Counted from the stretch's first letter, positions 23,440 to 32,423 are shown. The stretch is 32,436 nt of DNA from Bacteroidaceae bacterium (GCA_024697285.1 JAILFY010000139.1:1-32436), one strand, 5' to 3'. Notes: a model not told the origin generated them from the letters alone. Numbers and translations: made by a program.

Positions 23440-23605
23440 CCATCTATCAACTATATATAATAAGGTAAGGATAATCCTCATTTTAGCGTGATTTAAAGAC
23501 TGTCCTCATTTCAGTAGAAAAACTTTTTTAAGGACAATCTTCCTTTCAGAAAAACACTCTATTCAGGACAATCCTCCTTTCAGAAAAAGGACAGATAATC
23601 ATTTA
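23440..23605. repeat. Degenerate repeats in the leader of the first giant protein
   Basis: AGGACAATCCTCCTTTCAGA or a variant occurs at 23531 and 23575, with more diverged copies at about 23468 (AGGATAATCCTCATTTTAG) and 23498 (GACTGTCCTCATTTCAG). Intervals are 30-44 bases. The gap 23249-23660 otherwise contains the two divergent promoters and an AT-rich stretch. Confidence 0.65.
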
Positions 23606-23660
23606 TTTTTTATCAAATAGCAAAATTTAATCATTTAATCACTAATTAACAAAATTAAGA

Positions 23661-26600
23661 ATGAAACAACGTATCCTTTCTCTTCTTGCCATGATCTTCC
23701 TGATGTTGGGAAGCGCAGTGGCACAAACGTGGACGGCCCCCGTTGCTCCCGAAACACCCGATGTGAAGGGTGTGGAACTGGAATCAGGGTCCTCCTATTA
23801 CATTCGCAATGTAGGTGCCGGACAATACATGGTCGGCGCCAATTCCTGGGCCACGCAGATATCAATCAGCGAAACGCCCACACCGAACCTGAAAGTGAAG
23901 CTCACGCAGGTGAACAACTCATGGCTCGAAACCGAAGATCCCAATTATCCCGCACAAGGATGGGAAATGTCGCTGGACGGCGACCATTTCTTCACGGGTG
24001 ACCACAACCGCAAGGACTATAAGGTCCCCAGTGGTAAGAAGCTCTTCCGCGACAGCGATGAAAGCGGTTTCGTGGACCTGGGAAGCCAGAACAGAGGCTT
24101 CATCTGGACTATCACCAAGAATGAGAGCGGCAACTACTTCATCCAGACTATTGCTGGCGACCCCAACTACCCCAATGCCATCGACGAATATGCGGGTGTG
24201 GCTGCAGGCACTGAGCCCGGAGCGCCCGTAGTGATGAACTTGGCGCTGGATACCGAGAACAACTGGATTGAATGGGAATTCATTCCCACAAACCTCTTCT
24301 CCGACTATGATGCCGCCGTTGCTATCTACAAGGCTCGCTTGGTGCTCTATCAGTACCTCGTGGACGCTACCACCTATGGCGCTGACACGGAAGCTGCCGG
24401 AGCCGTATACAACAATGCCGACGCCACCGTAGAAGAGATTAATGCCGCGGCCGAAGCCCTTCGCCCCGAAGTGCGCAAGGCTATCCTCGCCTATGCCAGC
24501 AAGAATGCTACGGCTGAGAACACCATTGACCTCACCAATTATGTCCTCGAGAACCCGGCTTTCGACACCGGCGACCTCTCTGGCTGGACCATCAGCGCCG
24601 GTGGCGGCAACCGCCAGTACCAAGGAGCCTCCTATGAGGATGCTGAAACAGGCGTGAAGATTCAGGGATTCATAGAGACCTGGGTGGCTGCGCCCAACTG
24701 TCTGGCCAACGGCAGCGCCAGCCAGAAGGTGGGTGGACTGCCCGATGGACACTACATCCTGGAATGCGATGGAATGGCCCTGAACCAGACGTCGGAAGAC
24801 AGCGAATACTATGTGGAGAAAGAGGACTATAAAGGTGCATACCTCTTCTATAGTAATGGCGCCATCACCGTGAAGAGCGAACCGCTGGCCAGCAACCGCG
24901 GCGTGAAAGAGAACGAAGAAGGCAATCTCGTAGACACATGGTTGCCCACACACTTCACCTTCGGATTCGATGTCACCGGAGCCGACACCATCAGCGTGGG
25001 CTTCCTGACGGATGATGCAAACATCAACTGGCTGGCTGCCGACAACTGGAAACTCATCGCTGCAGGTGCCGTACAGGCTCCCCCTGCCTACACGGCTCTG
25101 CTCACCGAGGTGGCTGCTGCCGACGCTGTGCTCGCCCAGCGTGACGACGTGGCTGCACAGACGGCCGCTTACGACGCTCTGGCTCAGGCCCTGGAAGAGG
25201 TGACGCCTCTCATCGAGGCTGCCGCCAGCTTCGACAAGGTCGCTGAATACGAGGCTGCATACACGAAGCTGAACGCTGCTCGAGTAGAGGTGCACGCTTC
25301 CATTGAAGCTTACGCCAAGATCGAGGGTTTCATCGACTTGCTGATGGACACCAACGAGCAGTATACTGACAACGAGACCTACAAGCCTCTCTGCGACAAG
25401 CTCGACGAGCTGCTGGAGAAGATGGAGAATGCACAGCAAGAACAGAACCTCTCTGCTGCTGAAATCAACAGCGACATCGACGGATTCGACGAGATGGTCA
25501 AGCAGACGGTGAAGGAGATCTTCGAGAGCATTGCCGCTCAGGGCAAGGAACTCGATAGCCCGCTGGACATCACCTCCCTCTTTGATAACATGAGCTTTGC
25601 CTATGGCACCAGCCAGGTGGCTTTCGCCGGTGGTTATCCAGCTGAGAACCCCGTATGGATGAACGAGACCGGAACAGGCAACTTCAAGACAAACTACAGC
25701 ACTGGAGAGGTATGGAATGTACGTCCTTTCAATATCTACCGCGACTTTGCTGGACTGCCAAAGGGCAAGTATACCATTCAGACCCATGCCTTCTATCGTG
25801 TGGAAGCCAACGCAGCCAACTATGAGAACTACAACGCCGGAGCCTATGAGGGAATGGAATATGCTTACGTCTATGCTGGTTCCAACAAGAGCCCGCTGGT
25901 CAACAATGCAGCTCTCGCTTGCGATATTTTCTCTGGACTTACCTCTCCCTACGACTGCGGTGATGGCAACTACCTGCCCAACAGCCAGCTGAACGCCTAT
26001 GAAATCTTCACGAAGGAGGAATATGCTGAGCAAGCAGAAATGGCACTCGTGGAGGCTTCTTCCGTGGTCACAGAAGACGGTGGCACTCTCAGAGTGGGTA
26101 TTGCTGGAACTGATCAATTGCTGGATAACCAATGGACTATCTGGTACGGATGGAAACTCTTCTACCATGGCGTGTCGTCCTCTGCACTCGCAGAAGAACT
26201 TGCAAAACTGATTGAAGAGGTGAGCATGCTGGATGCCTGGGGCGTTGAGGAAGGCGCTCAGATGATGGATGAGGCTCTCACTGCTGGCGAGAAAGCTCTC
26301 TCTGCTGATGAAGAGGCCATGAACGATGCTATCAGCAAGCTGAAAGCTGTCATCGAATATGTCAAGAAGAGCGAAGAACTCGCCAATATCATCTACAACT
26401 TGCCCATCACCTATCAGGATATGATGGCAGAACTCGCTGATTATCAGTTCACCGATACAGAGTTCACCGCACTCCTGAAGGAAGTGCAAGATGCGAACGC
26501 AAACAGCCAGTACAGCAGTAACGCACAGATAGAGAAGTGGATTGCTGACCTCAAGGCCCTCTGGCCCAACTACATCCTCTCACGTGCTGACCTCGCTGAT

Positions 26601-27395
26601 GCAACTGTCGAGAACCCCGTGGATATGAGCATGTTGATCAGCAACGCCAGCTTCGACAACAACGACAAGAGCGGATGGGATGTCACCTGCGAGTCCAATG
26701 GCGGCAAAGAACGCGAAGGTATCGCTGAGTTCTGGAACTGCAGCGCATGGGACCTCTCGCAGGAACTGCCCAAACTGAAGGATGGATACTGGCGCCTCGA
26801 GTGCGACGCCCTCTTCCGTGCTGGCAATAGCGACGACGAAATCTCAGCCCTTAAGACAAAGCGCGACTCCGTATTGTTCAACGAGGAATATCTCTACGTC
26901 AAGTCCGAGAATATCGACATCGAAACGAAAGTGGTGCAATGGAGCAACACCGAGAAGGGTGCCGTTGTGGACAACGAAGAGAATGCGGCGCTCCTGGAAC
27001 TGTTGTCCGGCAAGACGCTGTATGAAGTTACCTACGACACCGAAACGCTGAACTTCTACTCCGCCAACAACCAGAGTGCCCTTCTGGGCTTCTTCGAGAA
27101 CGGACGCTACCACAATGCCCTCACCTTCTCCTACAGCGAGGCTGAAGGACCCGTGCGCATCGGCCTGAAGTTGAAGGAAGCTTTCACTAACTGCTGGTGC
27201 CCCTTCGACAACTTCAAGCTGAACTATCTTGGCACGGAAGCACCCGTAGGTGTGGAGAACCTCGAAACTGAAAAGACTGCTATGGCGACCTCCGCTATCT
27301 ACGGCGTTGATGGTCGTCGGCAGAACCGACTCTCACGTGGCATAAATATCGTACGCACTGCCGACGGCAAGGTGCGTAAGGTGCTGGTGAAGTAA
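23661..27395 (+). CDS. Giant modular secreted protein A (trefoil-like, three jelly-roll modules, sorting tail)
   Basis: A 1244-residue secreted protein of unknown function. A signal peptide (residues 1-21) and a short Pro-rich stretch (APVAPETP) lead to a beta-trefoil-like domain (about 42-210) starting SYYIRNVGAGQYMVGANSW. Then three rounds of an acidic helical segment plus a jelly-roll, carbohydrate-binding-like module follow. Modules at about 290-468, 635-837 and 986-1191 each open with a phrase like YVLENPAFDTGDLSGW, have a central LPDGHYILECD-like strand and close with a WKL or FKL strand. The last 35 residues (YGVDGRRQN, then GINIVRTADGKVRKVLVK) form a tail shared with protein B, probably a type IX sorting signal. 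A hairpin terminator follows. Likely a cell-surface or matrix adhesin. Confidence 0.82.
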   Translation: MKQRILSLLAMIFLMLGSAVAQTWTAPVAPETPDVKGVELESGSSYYIRNVGAGQYMVGANSWATQISISETPTPNLKVKLTQVNNSWLETEDPNYPAQGWEMSLDGDHFFTGDHNRKDYKVPSGKKLFRDSDESGFVDLGSQNRGFIWTITKNESGNYFIQTIAGDPNYPNAIDEYAGVAAGTEPGAPVVMNLALDTENNWIEWEFIPTNLFSDYDAAVAIYKARLVLYQYLVDATTYGADTEAAGAVYNNADATVEEINAAAEALRPEVRKAILAYASKNATAENTIDLTNYVLENPAFDTGDLSGWTISAGGGNRQYQGASYEDAETGVKIQGFIETWVAAPNCLANGSASQKVGGLPDGHYILECDGMALNQTSEDSEYYVEKEDYKGAYLFYSNGAITVKSEPLASNRGVKENEEGNLVDTWLPTHFTFGFDVTGADTISVGFLTDDANINWLAADNWKLIAAGAVQAPPAYTALLTEVAAADAVLAQRDDVAAQTAAYDALAQALEEVTPLIEAAASFDKVAEYEAAYTKLNAARVEVHASIEAYAKIEGFIDLLMDTNEQYTDNETYKPLCDKLDELLEKMENAQQEQNLSAAEINSDIDGFDEMVKQTVKEIFESIAAQGKELDSPLDITSLFDNMSFAYGTSQVAFAGGYPAENPVWMNETGTGNFKTNYSTGEVWNVRPFNIYRDFAGLPKGKYTIQTHAFYRVEANAANYENYNAGAYEGMEYAYVYAGSNKSPLVNNAALACDIFSGLTSPYDCGDGNYLPNSQLNAYEIFTKEEYAEQAEMALVEASSVVTEDGGTLRVGIAGTDQLLDNQWTIWYGWKLFYHGVSSSALAEELAKLIEEVSMLDAWGVEEGAQMMDEALTAGEKALSADEEAMNDAISKLKAVIEYVKKSEELANIIYNLPITYQDMMAELADYQFTDTEFTALLKEVQDANANSQYSSNAQIEKWIADLKALWPNYILSRADLADATVENPVDMSMLISNASFDNNDKSGWDVTCESNGGKEREGIAEFWNCSAWDLSQELPKLKDGYWRLECDALFRAGNSDDEISALKTKRDSVLFNEEYLYVKSENIDIETKVVQWSNTEKGAVVDNEENAALLELLSGKTLYEVTYDTETLNFYSANNQSALLGFFENGRYHNALTFSYSEAEGPVRIGLKLKEAFTNCWCPFDNFKLNYLGTEAPVGVENLETEKTAMATSAIYGVDGRRQNRLSRGINIVRTADGKVRKVLVK

Positions 27396-27437
27396 GTCCG
27401 GAACCGAGCGCTCCGGCGCTCTATATATAATTAAGGT

Positions 27438-27479
27438 GTAGCGCCACGTCCTCTCCAGCGACGTGGCGCTACTTCTTTT
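27438..27479 (+). terminator. Rho-independent terminator after giant protein A
   Basis: GTAGCGCCACGTC (27438-27450) pairs perfectly with GACGTGGCGCTAC (27460-27472) around a nine-base loop, followed by TTCTTTT. It separates the transcripts of the two giant genes. Confidence 0.9.
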
Positions 27480-27681
27480 CTGCAAGATAGAGAGCGGAAG
27501 CCGATGGGCGGGAAACAATGTAATAGTATTTCTGCATTTTGAACAAATAATCATGAAAACACACCGGCATGTAACTATTGTAGAACATATTTACGGGCCT
27601 AAAGTAACAAATATCTGTTAATAAACTTTAAATGGTTTCACTTTTAACACTCTATCCTATACATATAATTAGAAATAAGTG

Positions 27682-27689
27682 TACATTTG
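27682..27689 (+). promoter_or_regulatory. -7 box of giant protein B
   Basis: TACATTTG followed by C matches TAnnTTTG. No TTTG is found at the usual distance upstream, so the -33 element is unclear. The predicted leader is about 94 bases. Confidence 0.6.
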
Positions 27690-27789
27690 CCTATAAAAGA
27701 ACGCAAAACGGCCTGTTTTCGGGCCTTAAACAAGGTAAATTCATTCATTTTATACACTAATTATCTCTTTTTTATTAATTAACTGCTTT

Positions 27790-30700
27790 ATGAAACACAA
27801 TTTACTCTCTTTCTTTGCACTTGCAGGTGCAATGTTCATGAGTGCAAGTGTTGCTGCATGGGATGAACCGGTAGCTCCCGTAGCTCCCACCACGGTTCCC
27901 ACGAGGCCCTCTTTCGAAGGCACCTGGGTAGAACCCGAAGATGGCGGCACTTATTATCTCTACAATGTAGGTTCCGGTCAGTTCCTCGGTGCTGGTCAGG
28001 ACTGGGGTACACGCGCTATTGCCACAGCAGAAGCCTGCGTGGCAATAACGGACGACGCCACGACAACACTCACAAAGAACAAGAACTACATCTTCCCCTT
28101 CTTGTTCAGCAAGCCCAGTGATCCCACACTCGACGAATCCCTTCAAGATAAGTGGATGATTCAGATTCAGCAATCCGACCGCACTGATGTGTATCTCTGC
28201 CACGAAGGCAATGCTGCTTGGGTGGATGGTGATCTCAATCGTCGCAACACGGACAACAATGGTTTCTGGGAAATCAGTGCTGTAGACGGTGGTTACGAAC
28301 TCATCCCTCTCGATGGCCAAGAAGGTAATACCATCGTCTATGGTGTTCACCTCACCAACCTGGCCAAGGCTCTCACCGCATACACTTGGACCGACTTGAC
28401 AAACGGCGATGCTACTGTTGCCGGTGTCTGGAAGTTCGTATCTGCTGACGATGCTGAAGCTATCAGAGCTTATGTGACAGAATGTGTAGGAAACACAGAA
28501 CTGACCTCCAGCTTCACTGCATATCAAGAGGAACTTGCTGCCTACAACACTGCTGTGACTCTGTACAATGCTCAGCTGGCTCTGTACAATCAACTTCTGG
28601 AAGCTGACAAATATGGCGTAGATGCTACAGAAGCTGGCGCTGTTTATACCAACGCTGAGTCTACTGTTGCCCAACTGAATGCTGCCACCGCAGCCCTGAA
28701 GGAAGCCATCGCACCTCATGCGCTGGCTGCTCTTATCAAGACTTCCACTGAAGACAATCCCGTTGATATCACCTCTTATGTCCTCAAGAATGCAGACTTC
28801 TCGGAAGCCTGCGATAATGGTAAGACTCCTCCGGGATGGGAAATCACCATCAAAGGTCAGAATGTAGGACAGCAGAACCGAACCGACACCAACTCTGAGA
28901 CTCAAGCTTCTATAACGAACTTCCTCGAGGCTTGGACTCCTCAACCGGGTACCCTCGGTGATGGTTATGCAGGACAATGGCTCACTGGTCTCCCCCAGGG
29001 TCGCTATCGTCTTGAGATGGATGCTACCGCTTGCCAACAGAGTAATCAAATTGCTATTCAAGACCTTACGGGTGTTTGCCTCTTCGTAGGAACTGGTTCC
29101 TATAACATCCAGGGAGATGCTGTTCAGACAGGTGAGAAGATGGTACAACACTACACCTTCGACTTCGACTTCAATGCTGAAAAGTTACTTGTTGGTCTGT
29201 TAGTTGAGAAAACTAATTGTAACTGGATCTCTGCTGACAATTTCAAGCTTTATGCTATTGGAGAAATGAAAGAAGATCCCAACCGTCTGGGTCTCCAGAG
29301 CAATATCGAGAAGGCTGAAAAGGTACAGAACAACATGCCAGTCAACAACATTGAAGACGCTAATATTCTGAACGTCAGCGAAGCTACTCGCACTTACTTC
29401 GAGGCCGCTCTGGAAGCTGCCAACGAAGCTCTCTCTGGTACCAGCGAAGAGATGAAGGCTGCTTCCGAGGCTCTGGCTCTCGCTATCGATTCCGTAAATG
29501 CTGATGCTGCTATCTACGCTGCTTATCAGGCTGTTTACAACCTGGCCAACAGCTATGCCAACAAACTGGATGAAATTGATCAGTGGGAAGATCTGAAGAA
29601 CGATCTCTGGGAATTTGCTGAAGATGAAATCGCTGCAAACTTCAACGATGGTCTCCTCACTGCTGAGGGCCTCGCTGCCGCTCAGGCCAAGCCCGATGAA
29701 CTCATTGCTGCATTCATTGGCGACGGCACCGGTATCGAACCGGGCGACGACCTCACCATCCTCGTTAAGAACGCTGACTTCAGCGAAGGCAGCGGTGCTA
29801 CCAACATTCCTGGTTGGACCATAGCCAGCGGTGCTATCACCGAACTCTCCGCATCTTTCCATAATATCGAAGCTTACCACAAAGCATTTGACTTCCAGCA
29901 GACCATCAAGAACCTGCCTAAGGGTACCTACAATATCTCCGTTCAGGGATTTGTACGTATTGATGGCGGTGTCAACGACATGGTTCTCTATGCCGGTGTT
30001 TCCGACAAGAAGTTCAAGGAGATTACCGATGAGTACAGCGAGTGGGCAATCCTGAGCAATGGCACAGACGAGGAAGGCCATCCCACCAGTACTGGAGCTT
30101 GGCCCTACGACACTCAGGTCTCCAACGGCTATCAGCCCAACTCCATGGAAGGTGCCAAGGCATACTTCGAAACGGAGAACCCCTTGACAGGCAAGCCCTT
30201 CTACCTCAACGAAGTTTCCATCGCCCACACGGGTGGCGACCTCACCATTGGTGTGAAGTGCAGTGCTACCAACCTCTGGATCCTCTGGGATAACTTCACC
30301 CTGACCTTTGTCAGCAGAGAGGCTCTCTCCGGCATCCTCGAAGATATCGACGCTCTGTCTGAACAACTCACAGCCATGCTCGACGAGTATCAGGCTCGCA
30401 CACTTGACACCAATGCCGCTTACGATGCTATCATGGAGCGCGTAGCTGCCAAGGACGAGATCACGACTGAAGAAGATGCTGTTGCACTGCTCAACGATAT
30501 CAAGGCTCTCATCGAGACCATCAAGAGTGACAACACCAAGATTCAGGAGCTCATCGACCTCTGCGACGAGTACAATGGCAAGATCGAGACTGCTGGTATT
30601 GAAATTGGCGAAGAATACATCGCTCTGCTTGACGAGGCCAGCGGAAAGGCTGCCAGCTACGAACTCAAGAATCAGGAGGAAATCGACAACTACATCCAGC

Positions 30701-31425
30701 AAATCAAGGCTGGTTGGATTCCCGCTGTCATGGCTAACGCACAGCCCGGTTCTGACGTAACCATCATCCTGAGCAACCCCGACTTCGAACTCGGCAACAT
30801 GAACTTCTGGACCATCACTCCTGCTGAGGAAGGCGATAAGATTGGTGACAACCAAGGCTTCCAGAACAACAATGTTTACAACAACGCAGAGAATCCTGAA
30901 CTGACCCTGGAGAACTTCGTTGAGGCATGGCGCAGCGCTGCCAGCTTGCACGATGGTACTATCAGCCAGACTATCGCAGTTGCCCTGCCCGCAGGTGCTT
31001 ACAAACTGGGTTGCGTAGGTTATGCTGTCAACCAGAGCGGCAATGGTGGTGTTCCCGAGGCAGGTGTCTCCGGTGGTTACCTCTATGCAAAGGTTGGCGA
31101 GAGTGTCGTTAAACAGTCCATCTGTGTAGACTCTGATACTGCTACCCCCACTCAGTTCGAGGTTGCCTTTATGTCCAACGGCACTGACCTCACCACTGTT
31201 GGTCTGATGGTTCAGGGTGCTAACTTCAACTGGATGGCTGCTGACAACTTCACGTTGACCTACCTCGGCAAAGATGCTCCCGATGCAGTTCAGAACCTGA
31301 ACAGCAAGGCTGCTGCCACTTCCACCATCTTCACAATCGATGGCCGTCAGTCCAACGTCCTGCGTCGCGGCATCAACATCGTTCGCATGAGCGATGGCAG
31401 CGTTCGCAAGGTTCTCGTGAAGTAA
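27790..31425 (+). CDS. Giant modular secreted protein B, paralogue of A
   Basis: A 1211-residue secreted protein with the same layout as protein A. It has a signal peptide (about residues 1-22, ending SVAAW), a Pro/Thr stretch, and a beta-trefoil-like domain (about 50-215) opening TYYLYNVGSGQFLGAGQDWG. Three jelly-roll modules (about 325-491, 654-840 and 990-1160) are each preceded by Ala/Glu-rich helices. They open YVLKNADFSE, LVKNADFSEG and ILSNPDFELGN and close with SADNFKLYAIG, WDNFTLTFV and AADNFTLTYLG. The tail (FTIDGRQSN, then GINIVRMSDGSVRKVLVK) differs from that of A at only a few positions. It has its own promoter and terminator. It is 170 bases upstream of the polysaccharide export lipoprotein gene. 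Function is inferred, not known. Confidence 0.82.
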   Translation: MKHNLLSFFALAGAMFMSASVAAWDEPVAPVAPTTVPTRPSFEGTWVEPEDGGTYYLYNVGSGQFLGAGQDWGTRAIATAEACVAITDDATTTLTKNKNYIFPFLFSKPSDPTLDESLQDKWMIQIQQSDRTDVYLCHEGNAAWVDGDLNRRNTDNNGFWEISAVDGGYELIPLDGQEGNTIVYGVHLTNLAKALTAYTWTDLTNGDATVAGVWKFVSADDAEAIRAYVTECVGNTELTSSFTAYQEELAAYNTAVTLYNAQLALYNQLLEADKYGVDATEAGAVYTNAESTVAQLNAATAALKEAIAPHALAALIKTSTEDNPVDITSYVLKNADFSEACDNGKTPPGWEITIKGQNVGQQNRTDTNSETQASITNFLEAWTPQPGTLGDGYAGQWLTGLPQGRYRLEMDATACQQSNQIAIQDLTGVCLFVGTGSYNIQGDAVQTGEKMVQHYTFDFDFNAEKLLVGLLVEKTNCNWISADNFKLYAIGEMKEDPNRLGLQSNIEKAEKVQNNMPVNNIEDANILNVSEATRTYFEAALEAANEALSGTSEEMKAASEALALAIDSVNADAAIYAAYQAVYNLANSYANKLDEIDQWEDLKNDLWEFAEDEIAANFNDGLLTAEGLAAAQAKPDELIAAFIGDGTGIEPGDDLTILVKNADFSEGSGATNIPGWTIASGAITELSASFHNIEAYHKAFDFQQTIKNLPKGTYNISVQGFVRIDGGVNDMVLYAGVSDKKFKEITDEYSEWAILSNGTDEEGHPTSTGAWPYDTQVSNGYQPNSMEGAKAYFETENPLTGKPFYLNEVSIAHTGGDLTIGVKCSATNLWILWDNFTLTFVSREALSGILEDIDALSEQLTAMLDEYQARTLDTNAAYDAIMERVAAKDEITTEEDAVALLNDIKALIETIKSDNTKIQELIDLCDEYNGKIETAGIEIGEEYIALLDEASGKAASYELKNQEEIDNYIQQIKAGWIPAVMANAQPGSDVTIILSNPDFELGNMNFWTITPAEEGDKIGDNQGFQNNNVYNNAENPELTLENFVEAWRSAASLHDGTISQTIAVALPAGAYKLGCVGYAVNQSGNGGVPEAGVSGGYLYAKVGESVVKQSICVDSDTATPTQFEVAFMSNGTDLTTVGLMVQGANFNWMAADNFTLTYLGKDAPDAVQNLNSKAAATSTIFTIDGRQSNVLRRGINIVRMSDGSVRKVLVK

Positions 31426-31445
31426 AACAGAACTTAAATTCCCCA

Positions 31446-31472
31446 CGTTGAGTCCCAAAAAGCAACTCAACG
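31446..31472 (+). other. Hairpin in the 3' UTR of giant protein B
   Basis: CGTTGAGT (31446-31453) pairs with ACTCAACG (31465-31472) around an 11-base loop, 12 bases upstream of the terminator. It may stabilise the 3' end of the message. There is no T tract, so it is not itself a terminator. Confidence 0.55.
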
Positions 31473-31484
31473 ACACTAAGCAAG

Positions 31485-31512
31485 GCCTGCACAAGTACGT
31501 GCAGGCTTTTTT
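31485..31512 (+). terminator. Rho-independent terminator after giant protein B
   Basis: GCCTGCAC (31485-31492) pairs with GTGCAGGC (31499-31506) around AAGTAC, followed by six T. It lies about 60 bases after the stop codon and insulates protein B from the export lipoprotein gene. Confidence 0.93.
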
Positions 31513-31524
31513 CTTGCAAATTTC

Positions 31525-31556
31525 TTTGGACATTTGTGAAAAAGTACGTACTTTTG
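31525..31556 (+). promoter_or_regulatory. Bacteroidetes-type promoter of the polysaccharide export gene
   Basis: TTTG (31525-31528), 20 bases, then TACTTTTG (31549-31556) followed by CAGGC. The leader to the ATG at 31596 is about 33 bases. Confidence 0.8.
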
Positions 31557-31595
31557 CAGGCAGAAAACAGAAAACATCTAAAAAACAACAACAAC

Positions 31596-32423
31596 ATGAA
31601 GAAGTATTCAACTCTGGCCCTCTTAGCCATCGCCATCCTGTGTCTCTCTTCCTGCGTAAGCTCAAAGAAGATTATCTACTTCCAGGGAAGCGACAGTTTG
31701 TATGCTCAGGCACAAGATATTGTGCAGAAATATGAGATGCGCCTCAAGCCCGCTGACCAGGTGCTCATCAAAGTCACTTGCGACAATCCGGAACTGCTGG
31801 AAATCTTTAATCTCGATGTCACCATGGGTTCTGGTATGCGTGGTGGCGGTAACCTCAGCTATGGTACAACCGGTAGCATGGGTTCTGTCTATGGTTACAC
31901 CGTTGACAACGAAGGTTATCTGGACCTGCCTTCCTTGGGTAAAGTAAAAGTAGGTAATATGACCGTGGACGAAGCAGCAAGAGCCGTGGAGAAGGTTATC
32001 CAATCACGTAATCTCATCAAAGAACCTGAGGTGACGGTACGTCTGCTCAATGCACGTGTAGCCGTTCTCGGAGCTGTGAAGAGTCCGCATGTGGTCAGCC
32101 TCAACTCCGAGCGTAATACTATCCTCGATGTGCTTGCCAGTTGCGGTGATGTCAGCGACCAGGCTCTGCGTCAGAATGTTACACTCTTCCGCGAGAACAA
32201 CGGTAAGCGTGAGATGTTTCACATGGACCTCACACAAGCTGATATCTTCAAGAGTCCTGGCTTCTACGTTCAGCAGAATGACCTCATCTACATTCAGCCT
32301 AACAAGAGCCAAAACGTGAAGAGTTCCGCTTTCTCCACCTTCCTCGGCGTCGGTGGCAGCGTCATCAGCGCACTCGCTTCTATGACTGCTCTGGTCATCT
32401 CTATCGTAAACCTCAGCAAGTAA
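31596..32423 (+). CDS. Polysaccharide export outer-membrane lipoprotein (Wza-like, SLBB domain)
   Basis: A 275-residue lipoprotein of the Wza/BexD family that forms the outer-membrane exit channel for capsule or exopolysaccharide. The signal sequence ends in a lipobox, LSSC, with Cys20. The Poly_export domain (about 45-150) contains RLKPADQVLIKV and YTVDNEGYLDLPSLGKVKVG. An SLBB domain follows (about 153-205, RVAVLGAVKSPHVVSL, ILDVLASCGDVSD), then NDLIYIQP and a C-terminal hydrophobic helix (about 250-272). A Gly/Ser/Met-rich insertion (about 77-98) is unusual in its composition. The start is the ATG at 31596; a start 20 codons upstream would precede the promoter box. It probably opens an operon, but only 13 bases remain in the window. 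Confidence 0.94.
   Translation: MKKYSTLALLAIAILCLSSCVSSKKIIYFQGSDSLYAQAQDIVQKYEMRLKPADQVLIKVTCDNPELLEIFNLDVTMGSGMRGGGNLSYGTTGSMGSVYGYTVDNEGYLDLPSLGKVKVGNMTVDEAARAVEKVIQSRNLIKEPEVTVRLLNARVAVLGAVKSPHVVSLNSERNTILDVLASCGDVSDQALRQNVTLFRENNGKREMFHMDLTQADIFKSPGFYVQQNDLIYIQPNKSQNVKSSAFSTFLGVGGSVISALASMTALVISIVNLSK

Larger units (their letters stand above)
27396..27789. other. Intergenic region between the two giant genes
   Basis: This 394-base gap holds a small hairpin (GAGCGC/GCGCTC, 27406-27421), a strong terminator (27438-27479), about 200 very AT-rich bases, and a -7 box at 27682-27689. The phrase CGGGCCTAAA (27594) recurs as CGGGCCTTAAA (27720) on either side of the -7 box. No gene and no tandem array is seen, unlike most other gaps in this window. 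Confidence 0.6.

Noticed and set aside
23919-26489. 856-codon open frame opposite giant protein A, and an 821-codon one opposite protein B (29200-31665)
   Set aside because: Both are antisense shadows. The plus-strand frames have signal peptides, module repeats, promoters and terminators, and the antisense frames have none.
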